A DNA stretch of 64,000 nt from Mesaphorura yosii (Eukaryota > Arthropoda > Collembola > Poduromorpha > Tullbergiidae): contig WIXG01000028.1 in NCBI GenBank assembly GCA_009869945.1, positions 248,001 through 312,000 of the forward strand, given 5' to 3'. The notes under the pieces were generated by a model. That model searched no databases and was not told where the DNA came from. It was given only the letters and a program-made list of their open reading frames with translations. Below, piece by piece: positions 50,482-61,518 of the stretch. The position numbers and the translations under genes were made by a program. The stretch's first letter is position 1. Each line of letters begins with the position of its first letter.

Positions 50482-50599
50482 AGGGGTACTCAGACTTCGG
50501 CTTGACAGTTGAGGAGTTCTGCCAAGTTAGTAGGGAAACTAATGTTAAACTGCTAAAGTACTCAAGTGCTCAACTGCCCAGCCGAACCTGAGTACCCCT
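50482..50599. repeat. 118-bp inverted-repeat element (MITE-like hairpin)
   Basis: The ends are inverted copies: the left arm begins AGGGGTACTCAG and the right arm ends CTGAGTACCCCT. The arms stay complementary for about 31-32 bases with a few mismatches (TTCGGCT and CAGTTGAG are shared), around a central stretch of about 55 bases. AGA flanks both sides, a possible 3-bp target duplication. There is no coding capacity. It is either a miniature inverted-repeat transposable element or a transcribed hairpin. Confidence 0.6.
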
Positions 50600-50999
50600 A
50601 GAGTAATTATAATGAAGGGAACTCATCAACGCTCTTCGACAAAGGCAAGCATGTCGTCCTCTCGGTATTTTAGGGGGTCCTATGAAAATACAGAGATGAA
50701 GGTAACTGGCAACTGTTTCATTTCTGAATTACATTCGGTCCTCTGCTGTGCGTCAAAAACGGCCTCAGTTTCGACATCAGTGATATGTGGAATGATACAA
50801 TGTTATGCGTTAAGTTATTAACAGCATGGATCACCAATTGAAGATCGCTGTGCTGCATCATTTGTAATCTCTGCAACTTTTTCTTTTCGAGCAAACAGAA
50901 GGGAAATGCCGTGCCATGCACACAGTGAATTACATGTGTCCGAGCCTTTTTGATATGAAGAGCTTTACTTGTTGAAAAGAACTCAACTTTTGAGGGTAA

Positions 51000-51055
51000 T
51001 TTGGAGTTCCAGCCTTTTTAGGGTCGGCTCTCTGCCGCTGAGCCACCTCCTCTGC
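51000..51055 (-). mobile_element. Possible tRNA-derived SINE remnant
   Basis: On the minus strand TGGCTCAGCGG (51035-51045) fits the pol III A box, and it is followed by GCAGAGAGCC as in many SINE heads. The expected B box further on is only weakly matched (GGAACTCC), and no second copy is seen in the window. Confidence 0.25.
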
Positions 51056-51896
51056 TCTTGATCATTTTGTAGAATAAAACCAATCCGAAATGTGTGTTCA
51101 CAGCAGCAGGAGCCAGCGAGAAAAGATCACCACCGCTGCAACTTCAGCTACTGTTTGCTCGCTGTTCAATGCGCTGAGCTCTTGTCGAAATCTCTTCATC
51201 CCGACCCTTCGTTTAGCATTATAACAATAACAGATCGAAAAATCAAACGCAGTGGAAAGGATCCTCACTCCGGCCCGACGGTTTCTCGTTCTATTCAGCA
51301 TTATTGCAGACTCGGTGTGAGTGAGACTCCTGGCCGCTTCTGAACTATTACGCATTTTGTCGTTCTCTGCGGGAGCAAATATGGATGAAGAAGCTTCATT
51401 ATTTCCAGTCCCGATCCGAGGCCGTACGTGGATTCATCTACACGTACAACAATAATAATAATTTGGTCGAACCTGAAACTGAAGCAGCAGAAGCAGAATG
51501 GCGCAAATATTCTATTATTCGTGGACGGACAACCCGGGTCGAGACGTTTCAGTTTCACGAATATGTTTTTGGCCCTGGCACGACACAGAATCAGGAATTC
51601 GTCTCTCACAATTGTCGGTGTTGCGCACATGTTTTTATAACAAAGGGATTATAAAATGGCAAGTTATCCGGTTTTATCAAACCGCACGCTGTACTTACGA
51701 ACTTAATCAATACCACTCATCAATACCGCCGTATGATCGCATGAATACTGCTGCCTGTAAACTTGACTGCTTTTCATTTGTAATCTCGATTTCCGTCGTT
51801 TTTCTTTCTAAAAGAACAACATGTGGGCCAGGAGATCACTCGGCCGTAAGATATACATAACTGTGTAAATGTAGGAGCGATCATTTAGGATTGGAA

Positions 51897-51915
51897 GCCG
51901 ACCAAAATGGTCGGC
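51897..51915. repeat. Short perfect inverted repeat
   Basis: GCCGACCA and TGGTCGGC are separated by AAA, forming a perfect 8-bp stem. Its right arm plus CTCATC recurs at 43981. Function is unknown. Confidence 0.5.
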
Positions 51916-54900
51916 TCATCAAATCGTTGTAAACCATTGTAAGCAAAACTGTCCATATATTCTTCTCGCCGTTAATTTAGGTGTCTGTTTATACGTTAAT
52001 TAATAGAAAAATTTAACAGAGATTACAGTTTTAAATTCGTGTGAGTATTCCTCCTATATCGCATTCAGCGACCAGACCCTTGAAATTCCAAACGCGGAGC
52101 TGGAAGCAATGGAGTGAATGTGCGCGGGGATTAGGAACCGAAACGAGATGCAGAGGAGGCGGAAAATTATTCGTGACATTTGGGTGAATGCTTGAAATGG
52201 ATTAAATTTACCGAATGAGTCAACCTGAAATAATCGGCCGCAAGAGTACACACTGTGAAACGAGCATTACAGTTGCTTCTGCAGCGTTTGAAGGATTTCA
52301 ACAATGAAAAGGATGAGAAAGGTATACCATGAATGAAATGATACAAAAATTTTACGACAATGAAGTCGTACTACAAAAGTACAACATCGTACTACACAAG
52401 TTAAGCACCCAAAGTATGAACAAAAGTGTGTAAGGCGTAAGAGTAAAACTTCAGCGCAGGGCTTCCTGTCGGCGCTGTGTAATAATCCCTTTTGATGTTA
52501 ACAGAATGGTAAATAGAGATGTAGTATCGCTGCGCTGATTCGGATAATGTGGAATCAAACAGACAGGTCAATTCAGCTCCAGCTTAGCGCAATTTCGACT
52601 ACGTCTTCTTTGTTGCGCGATACAATTTGATGAAGATGTTACGGACAAGTTCTCCACCTCATTGTAGTATTTATTTATTTACACATCATTTTTACGTGTT
52701 GCTCGACCCGAACACGGACCGAATGCCTGTCAGCTCATTACGTCCGCCTTGTCTGCTCTCTTTAACATCAAATTTGTATTTTAAAAAATGGCCCAAATCT
52801 TTTAGAGCATTTTACTGCCTTTTGCGCTCGTTGTACCTGTGTGCACTTCAAGCCCTCGGTTGCAGTGCACTGAATCAATTTAATGTTGGAGTTCATTCTC
52901 AGCTCGTTGAGATAAACATCGTCGAAGCTCATTTCAAATATGAAGTGGCAAACGCAATACATTGTACATGCACGTGAGGATAATGAAATGATGAATGGGA
53001 TGGACCGACGCTAGTTCATACGAAGTTCGAAATTTGGTATGCACCAGAATAGTTTTCGCTGCCTATGCAGAATAGAATACTTTTTAAATTATTGCAGTCA
53101 GGCTGGCATTCATCGTATCAATGAATTTCAATTCTTTCCACATGGACGGAATTATAAATGCCTAATCTTTGAATTGTATTCCACAGGCTGCTCACAAAGG
53201 CACACAGCAAGAGAATCGTGCGCGGCACCGTAATTGCGTATGAGCATCGGTGATGTCAGGCGGAAATAGACATATGTTACAGATTGAAGTGGAATTCATA
53301 CAAAAATAAATCTCTTTGCAAGCTAATCTTGAGCGAGCCCTCAACCTTCTTAATCTTGCCTCACTCCAGACGCAGATTTCTGAACGGCACGCTGCGTTCG
53401 GGCAGCGCTGATTTTCTCCGCAATTATTGCTTGAGGTATTTCTTTGGAGCAAAAGCCTATGGACGGCACAATCCCGAGTTAAATGAGGGATAGACACAGC
53501 CTTTTCAAATCTGAGTCCGATTGTTTTGATGATGCAGGTTGTCCGACCACAAATGAGAGGTGCATTCCAATGTGTAGAAATTGATGAATTGTAGGTGAAA
53601 TGAAAGAAAAGGAAGTTCGAGTCACTAGCTGCATGCTTTGTTGTGAAAGACAGCGATCTCGTAGTCTGCCTCTCTCTTTGAATATTCGACACGACCCGAG
53701 AAAAGCACAGCTACAGAACAAAATGCGCAGAAAATGAAATCAAACTCGTCTGTCCTTTTAATTTTAGATTTTCTCCGATAGTTAAGCGGATAGAAAGGAT
53801 TTTGTCTAATAAAATTCGTCTTACAATAATTCCATGTGTCGGAGGCAGAGACTCAGCCAAAAGAAATGGACGGGGTCTGCAAGGTCAACACAAGCAAAGC
53901 AGAAAGTGGTACCGAGCCTTTGACAAATTTTCAGCTTATGTGAATGGGTTTAGTGAAGGAGGAAGAACGAACAGCAGCGGTGTAAATAAAAACCATTCAA
54001 GTAATTCATGTAACGAAAGGATGAGGATAATGCGCGTATAAAATCGTAATTCGTCAATTCGTGTAAACTGTTCATTTTCTTTAATAGACTTATTTATTCG
54101 AATCTCATCTTTTGTGATGAGATAACAAGCGCAGCGGCGCAAAATCGGAAATCGTGGGTAAAGGGCAGTAAACATGACCGACGACGACCCGTCGAATACC
54201 TTTACTAATTTGATTGACATGGGTTTATTACAATTTCTGTCTTCGGAACCGACACAAAACTTGCACGCATTTCCCTTGGCCGAGTCTGAGCTCACGCAGT
54301 ATAGCAAACATGCAGCGCAGTGCGAGAAAAGAGACGTTGATGTTGATGTTTTCATTACTTCATTTTGAGGGTTGTTTGTGAGTTCTGGAACACGATGTTC
54401 TCACATAATCTGCTAATCCTGTTATACTTCCACTACTTACCCATGTAGATACTTATCTTAAACGTTTTCCTAATATGCTTTCAATGATCTCGTCAGACCG
54501 GAGAAGATTATAAACATGTTTCCGTGAACACAATATCATTGAACTCGCCGGCTCGGCTCGGTGAGTGTTACAACAATGCAAAATCATTCACACGTGAAGA
54601 ACTGAACTCCATTGCCATATTTGTTCTTCACCTTTTCTTAATTACTATTGTTTGGCCGACTGGAGCACGAACGCACAAAAATGCGCATTGTACCCAAGTT
54701 CTTAATAAACTATAACACATGAACCGAGACACAGTGTAGACAAGATTTAGCCCTGTGAAGTGTGCGGTTCATTGCTCACGAATGTGAATTCACATGCAAT
54801 GTAATAAATTCTGAATTTGGGCATGGGAATGAGGAAAGAAACAAAACAATGCCGCCCCTTGACTTCATGGTAGAGAAAGTTCAAGTGATTTCATTCTAGT

Positions 54901-56074
54901 CAAGTGCCGGCCTTGTAATTAGAAATGGAAAAGGATCCCAGCTGCGAAGTTGAAACTGTACAAGTAATTAAAATGTATTAAAGACGAGTGTTTCTTTCGC
55001 AATCTCAATTCCCTCTCAGCGCAAGGCAGCAGGCTCAAGTGATCATTGTTACGCATTCGTTTTTGCCTTGAAATATGTCAAACCTGTGGAATCCGAGCTC
55101 TAGGGACACTTTTTTCTGGTTTGTAACACTGTCCACTTCAACAATAAACCGCGTCAAGAGCAAGGCAATAGAAACTGGAAACTGTTTTCTAAATCTTTGC
55201 AATAACGCAGCAGTGGGGCGCAAGGTGACAAAAAACTTTGTGAAATTGGGCACCGAAAATATCCGGGATATCAACTCTAAAGGAGCATATTTCAAAATCC
55301 TTATTAAATTTGGTTTACAATAGCCGAACCTGATGCTGGGCAGGGATAAGTGTTTCTCATGACAATTTCGGAGGATTGAGAACTTTCGCAACGCATTTCA
55401 AGTGGTGCATTAACAAGGCAACAATGTTGATATTCGTATTATGAACACGGAGAAGAGTTCATGGCAGTTAGCACTTGAACAGCAGCAGATTATAATTTTG
55501 ACCGTCATTGAATTTTGCCGTGCCCAATTCACAATATCCGCAAATCATTTACATCCAGTCACAGTGGGTTACGAACGAAGACTTTCCCAATCTGAGCACG
55601 ACCCCCCATCACGTATTATCATGATCGCGATGCACTTTCCCTTGAGTGTGAACCGTCGACAGGAAAAAGAGGTCTTGTGAAAACTCTTTTCTGGAATGTG
55701 AGATACCACTACGCGACAAATTACGGCGATAGCTCGAGGAGGTAGTCAATTTTAATATTTCCACGGTGTGCATGTTTAAGGAAATGCGAAGTTACATATA
55801 TTACCAGTTTACATTCACTGAAACTTACTTTTCGTAGTAACTTAGTTAAATATAAAAGACGATATAAATTAAATTGAGACATACGTAATTGGAAGTTGAC
55901 TTAGAATATAATGAGAGATGCATATGTTAATGTTTAAGAACTGCTTAGTTACTAACGTATCAGTCTGAAACTCTTGCGTTAATTAAGGTTAAGAAGCACA
56001 CTGTGATTTCTTTTGATACAGATGGCGCCAGAATGAGGACGATCGTGTTTGTGGACGTAAATGAACCAGCGGCA

Positions 56075-59035
56075 TTATCCATCTTCATCTTCCGCCTGTG
56101 ATGTGGTGGGGCTTGGCTCATTGGAGTCTTCTCGTTGTATGGGTACAATTCCGTGAGCTGTCATCGGCGCCTGACTAAGTTTCTTCTCCAGGAAGTTAGC
56201 TAATGATACCATAGATGGAAGTCGAACGCCGGGTTCAATCTCAACAGCGTCATCCTCGTCGGAAGAATTGAAGGATTCCTTAAGGTCAGATTTTTCAACT
56301 TGAGTGTCAGAAATATCACTTCTTCCATTTCTCAAAAGCGGTGATTCATCAGGTTCCTCGTCTGGATACTTTCCATTTTTCCGAAAATATGCTTCACGTT
56401 CTCGAATTTTCGCAGCTTCACGTCTCTCCTTAAGCTGCTCATATAGGGCGACAAGAACAGTCCTCATTGCCAGCATTGTACATTTGTCCACGCCGTCAGA
56501 CTCTTGTGTGGGATCCCCAGGCGTTTGGTCTTCCTCAGTTGAAACTAATTCAAAGACTTCATCTTCTTGTTGCAAGTCAGAAGCACTGTCATGTGGAGAG
56601 TCCACACCTGCAGCTTGAAACGTGAATGTCGAGCTAGTTTCTTGAGAGGCTAGGTATCCTGCTGACTCATCAATGTGATTGCTGCCTGAATTTTCATTGG
56701 CAGTGAAGGAGTCAGGATGATATATGATGCAAGCCTCAGAAGTGGCGAAATCGCTTGTCAGACTGCGCAGTAACTCTAACTCCATCAGACCCAATCGTTG
56801 AATTGCTGCCAATTCTTTCGTAAGTCGTATTTCAAGCTGTTTCAACTCCGTCTTCCTGATCAGATCTTGGTCAGAATTGACGAATCCCTCGATTTCTTGT
56901 AACAGCAATATGGTTGTTGTTAGACTGTCTTGGAAAATTCCCGTCATACGCAGTAGTTTTGGCTTTGGTGTATATTTCTCAGCAATTTCCGCTCGCTTCT
57001 TTATCATAGCAAGTTTTATCTCAGTATCCAGTTCTCTATAAATTGAATTTAAGAATGATCAGTTTATGTATATCAAAAAACCATGCCCGTAACAAAATTA
57101 TACGCATACACAGCCGCTTCCCACGTATCCCAGAAGTCGAATGCTAAGTTATCTTTTACTCTAGTAGCGAAAGTATCCAATTCAGAAGGTTGATATGTAA
57201 TTGTTTCGTCGTGTTCAGACCAACAATAGAGAACTGACAACCTAAATGAGTAGTCCACAATTTGTTCACACACGACTTCAGTCAAGTTCTGAACCTAAAA
57301 ATAGAACATCAGAGACTAATTTTATCTGAATATACACTTGGTACATGACAACCACGAATTATGACTTACCAGAGTAAAATTTAGTGTTCCACGACTAGCG
57401 CACTCATTTATGAGGTCCGAGTATGACATTTGTCTTCCGTTAAAAGTTTTATCCTTAAGATATGTTTTCTTTTCCAGAGCGTCTGGCATCAACTCAATTT
57501 CTTTCTCAAACTCCACGCATGTCATCACCAAGCACTTCTGGAGCATCACCATCATGGATTTAATACTCTTAGTGAGATGCCTAAGTTTTCATTCCCTTCA
57601 TTTCAAAGGAGTACTCATTGCACTTAAAAGCATAGAGTTGTACTTACCGACTCTCTACATGAAGCTCATAAATATCAGTCATGTGATTCCAACACTTTCT
57701 GAATTCAACGACTAGGCTTTGAGCTGCTTGTAGTGCTTTAACGCAAGGTTGTATTTTCCAGGCTCCATGAACGACCTTAATTAGCACCTGCCCAGCAACG
57801 ACCAAGGGCACAACTTCTAATGGTTGCTGACTTGAGAGAATGTCGCTCCATGTAAATTTTCTTACAAAGGATCTGCAAAACAAAATTATACTGAATAGAA
57901 AGATGGTGGCTTTAGAATTGCACATAAAGCACTAACCCAATCATTGAACGATTCTCATTCTCTATGGTTTTCAGAACAGTAAGGTTCTCCACAATCTTAG
58001 CATTATTAGGAAACATCCAAAGGTATTTTTCATAGAGTTGAGCCACCACTTGACTTCTTGACGGCTTCAGCTAAGATACAGAATATTACTAAAGAATTTA
58101 GCTGATTCGATGTCAAGGTACTTGAACTTACTAAGCTAAGCAGATACTTTGACGCTCTTGATAGTGGGTTATATTTTGCTTCATCCTGAAAGCGAACAAA
58201 TGAATCTATCAGGTACCAATATGAATTCGACTGCTGCCTAAGTGGACTTACAAATGTGGCCGTTTCTCCGCGAGAAGTTTCATTTATTGTTTCATTCAGG
58301 GGCATTTCGAAGTTTTGGAAGTTTAGCCGAACATCTGCACTAGCCTCGTATCTTCCTAGTTCGGAATTCTGGAAAGAAATTTTAAGGTTCAATCTGATCG
58401 CGAAGAGTACCCAAATTAGCCAGTTTGTCCGCAAATAATAACAATTACCACTTGGACCACATCTTCATAATCTTCCATTGAGTTCATCTCTTCGCTGTAG
58501 TCCTTAATGTACTTGCCGTGCCTCCTTGGTGTACGAAATGCGTGTAGCTAATAATGTAATAATCGATTGGTCTTCAAATTCTAGTCTATTCAGCCTAAAG
58601 TGTTATTAGTTTAGTGGTCCGACGTGCAAGCATCACCAATGCCACTAACCAAAATATGTGCCAGTAGGCTCGCCAATTACGATGTTATACTTGCAAATCT
58701 TGTAGAATTTGGAACTTACCAGATAACTGGATCAGTGGACGAAATATCACAAGGTAGCACTTGAAAGAGATGCGAGACTGGCTAAATTAGCCCTTAATTA
58801 TTGAACAATTCGCAATAACCTCGATCTGTTCACCCCAAACACCAACATCTCGAAATCCGAAACAGAAGTGCTTAAGACGAACTATTTCTGATTCCAGATT
58901 CGCGGCTTCTGACACAAACAAAACACAAGTGGAATCTCTTTTCTTTGTCTTGGTTACGGAAACCAGTACCGTCGTGCTTTCAAAAGTGCCTCGGACTGCG
59001 GAACTGGATAATTGATTTTTTAATTTTATTGACAT
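56075..59035 (-). CDS. Unrecognised multi-exon protein (about 770 aa)
   Basis: I do not recognise this protein. Securely phased exons are 58252-58368, 58132-58185, 57937-58070, 57648-57872, 57370-57580, 57110-57294 and 56075-57035 (stop). Exon 58449-58547 also fits. The 5' end is less sure: 58820-59035 (ATG at 59035) and about 58728-58781, where one implied intron would be only 38 bp. The residues read as a mostly helical, soluble protein: KFTWSDILSSQQPLEVVPLV, FRKCWNHMTDIYELHVES, VLYCWSEHDETITYQP and FDFWDTWEAAVELDTEIKLA are characteristic stretches. The last exon contains a helical block (LTTTILLLQEIEGFV) followed by an acidic, Ser-rich tail with the charged helix EQLKERREAAKIREREAYF. There is no signal peptide or membrane segment. 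I considered Zwilch, vezatin and dynein tail by eye and found no convincing match. Confidence 0.8.
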
Positions 59036-60487
59036 TCCCAGTAACTTGCAGCGTAAGTAACTAACTTGAGAACGTTAAGTTAAGAAGTTTATGAATTGTT
59101 TGGTCATTGGCTACGAAATACGAATCCGTCATTTTCATTCATCGCTATTATCAGCAGTGCTGCACTGAGGGTTGCCCGAACGACTGAACTTTCTATCACG
59201 ATTTTGGTCATTTTTATACGTTTGATCGCCTATTGTATCACAGCTTTAACACGTGAACTCCGACACGTTAAAGCAGCATTTCAGCATCCCTCGAACAGAT
59301 TCCAACTCCACAAAACACTGTCGCGTCGGGGCGAAGGGCTCCTTTGGGTATGAATGGCGATGCGAGTAACAGGTCGCGGACTCAGTCGTACTCACAACGT
59401 AGTGAAAGTTGAGGCTTGCGGGTGACTTTCGTTGCCTTCGCTGACAAAGATAATTGAGTTGCCACCCTGCTCCGTACGATACCACCATATTTTAGGATAG
59501 AAGATAGACGTTAAATCATGTCTGCCTCAATCGCCCACACACGTGGTCCAAAACCTTCAGACAACGCCGGCCTCATCGCGTCTATATTTTTTTGGTGTAG
59601 CATTTCTTCCATGCCCTGGGAGAGGATGGAGAGCCAGAGAGAGTGGAGTGCGGAGAGAAACTCAAACGCCCATCTATGCCTGGAACTGTGTGAGCTAGAT
59701 CCTTTGGTTCAGCGGTTTCAAGCAGATCGAGCAGCAGCTCTCAAAAAGGAACAAACTGAAAAATCAAGCCCTAGTATTTCTAGTTTTCCTGATAATTGCC
59801 CTATATCGGGTGTCCAAATGTCAGAGTTATGAACAAAACTGTCCGAATGAAGAAGAACCTCCGATAACCCAAAGCGAAAGTTGAAAATAATTCGAAACGA
59901 CTTCCTGAAAGGTCGGTGTCGTGTAGGTCCTTTATCGTCTTGCTTTGTTCTTTGTTAACAGGAAAGCACGAGGAACATAAATGTTAGCAGTCTGGGAGAG
60001 AAAGAAATTTGAAATTGGCCGTTCATTCTACATCTACACCTCAAATTAATTCCGATTACTGAGAGCCGTCGGTCAGGTCTCCAAATAGTCAAACTCTGTT
60101 ACTAGCTCGGCGCGCTTGGTTTCAAAGGAAAGTCACAATTTCGACTGATAGCACATGATTTCGTGTTTGGACTTTGAATCTGTAAGGTTAGTGATCACCA
60201 CTCCATTTTTCTTGTCAACAAGCCAAGAGACCTTCATGAATGCCCAATTTTATTTTATTATGTCACACATTGATCAATCATGTGTTTATAGAAATCCGGT
60301 CTTCTGTTTTGTAGCTGGTCTGTTCATCCGTTTAACTTTTGAGCTAATTTTCCGGTAATTGCTTTCCAATCACAATTCCGTAAGTAAGATGCGCCTTAAA
60401 GTTTAAAGTTGGAATGTTGGAATGTTTGAAGTTTGATGCAGCCTTTTTGCTTGCAGCTTGCTGTGATTGTTCAGAGCGGCCTTAGAA
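59036..60487. other. Intergenic region before the carrier gene
   Basis: It lies between the start of the unrecognised minus-strand gene and the carrier start, so it should contain both promoters. The one curious open frame (59518-59832, plus) is listed separately; nothing else coding is seen. Confidence 0.5.
59518..59832 (+). pseudogene. Possible ABCC-transporter N-terminal fragment
   Basis: The frame opens MSASIAHTRGPKPSDNAGL and runs on to IASIFFW. That resembles the stretch of ABCC4-type transporters just before the first membrane helix, where a proline-rich start is followed by a hydrophobic FFW. Further on, LCELDPLVQRFQADRAAAL then KKEQTEKSSPSIS resembles the charged linker before the first ABC membrane domain. 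The middle does not fit, and no membrane or ATP-binding exons follow before the next gene. It could be a decayed fragment, or chance similarity. Confidence 0.25.
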
Positions 60488-61423
60488 ATGAGTCAACCGG
60501 CACCCATAAGCCCTGTAAAAAACTTTTTAGCGGGTGGATTTGGAGGAGTTTGTCTTGTCATAACAGGACAGCCTCTAGATACCATCAAGGTAAGGTTCTG
60601 GACTTTTAATCTTTGAAGTTGGCAAGTTTGATGTAAATCTCTTTTTATGTACATTGAAGGTGAGGCTGCAAACCCAAGCTAAGAGTGGTCCCGGCCAATT
60701 AATGACCTACAACGGTACATGGGATTGTTTCAAAAAGATAGTCAAGCATGAAGGGTTCAGTGGTTTGTATAAAGGTAAATTCAGCTCCTGGTTCTTGTTC
60801 TTAGAAAAAATAGTATTTACTTTATTAATATGATGTGTATATGCAGGGATGGGAGCTCCAATTGTTGGTGTGGCTCCAATCTTCGCACTGAGCTTCTTTG
60901 GGTATGGTGTGGGCAAGCAGATTGTCGCGGCCGGCTCGGACAAACCTTTGACTGCACCACAGATGTTTTTCGCTGGTTGCATTTCTGGTGTGATGACCAC
61001 AATCATCATGACTCCCGGCGAACGCATCAAATGCCTTTTACAAGTACGCTGGCAATTGCACAACAATCGTTAATAGCTTAAGGCTCATGTTTTATTCCTG
61101 TCATAAAGTGTAGTAAAAGATGAGCATGTTAACACTGTTTGTAATTATTTTTACGGAATACAGAACATAAACGCAAAAGTAGGTCTAGTAGATTAGGAAC
61201 ACCCATGTTCCGGTGGGGTAGATGTCCGATTGCACTCTAGTTACTGCTTAATTGTTTCCCATTGCTAGTCTTAAATTATTTGGTTTTCTATTTTCCTAAC
61301 AGATTCAACAAGGTGCTGGCGCTGCAGTGAAGTATGCTGGTCCAATTGATTGTGCCACAAAACTGATTAAAGAAGGCGGGGTTAGAAGTATTTACAAAGG
61401 CACATGTGCAACCCTTCTCAGAG
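60488..61423 (+). CDS. SLC25A20 (colt): Mitochondrial carnitine/acylcarnitine carrier, 5' part
   Basis: The carnitine/acylcarnitine translocase of the inner mitochondrial membrane exchanges acylcarnitines for carnitine to feed fatty-acid oxidation. Four exons join in phase: 60488-60589, 60660-60774, 60847-61043 and 61303-61423, giving about 178 residues of a protein usually near 300. Repeat 1 has the carrier signature PLDTIK then YKG; repeat 2 has [12 protein letters not shown], which is characteristic of this carrier, then [13 protein letters not shown] good donor (GAG|GTAAGAA) follows exon 4, but the exon completing repeat 2 and all of repeat 3 are absent from the window. Instead the 3' end of an LRR gene on the other strand starts 96 bases further on. 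The rest may lie beyond the right edge, with the LRR gene nested in the intron, or the gene may be broken. Confidence 0.92.
61091..61096 (-). terminator. Candidate poly(A) signal of the LRR gene
   Basis: AATAAA on the minus strand lies about 420 bases past the LRR stop and inside intron 3 of the carrier. If used, the LRR 3' UTR would overlap a carrier exon in antisense. Confidence 0.25.
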
Positions 61424-61518
61424 GTAAGAAACATTATGTAGTTTCAAATTGTGATAAGCTGTTGGATTAATATGGAAAAATAGAATAATGGTAAACTTGT
61501 ACTATTGTCTGTCGTCAC

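Larger units (their letters stand above)
43840..56074. other. Large gene-free territory upstream of Fez
   Basis: About 12 kb lacks any recognisable coding exon on either strand. It begins with the Fez 5' UTR and presumably its promoter. The repeat-like pieces inside it are annotated separately. Reading frames of 60-170 codons occur but show no domain and no partner exons. A regulatory role for the Fez gene is my inference from position. Confidence 0.55.

Noticed and set aside
53425..53435. TATTGCTTGAG, matching the first 11 bases of miR-137
   Set aside because: The match ends there and the flanks do not fold into a precursor hairpin.
53192..53692. 166-codon minus-strand open frame
   Set aside because: It has no domain, no supporting splice partners, and lies in a region of several overlapping random frames.
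59230..59250. TATCACAG, the miR-2 family seed
   Set aside because: The rest of the mature sequence does not match and no hairpin arm is found nearby.
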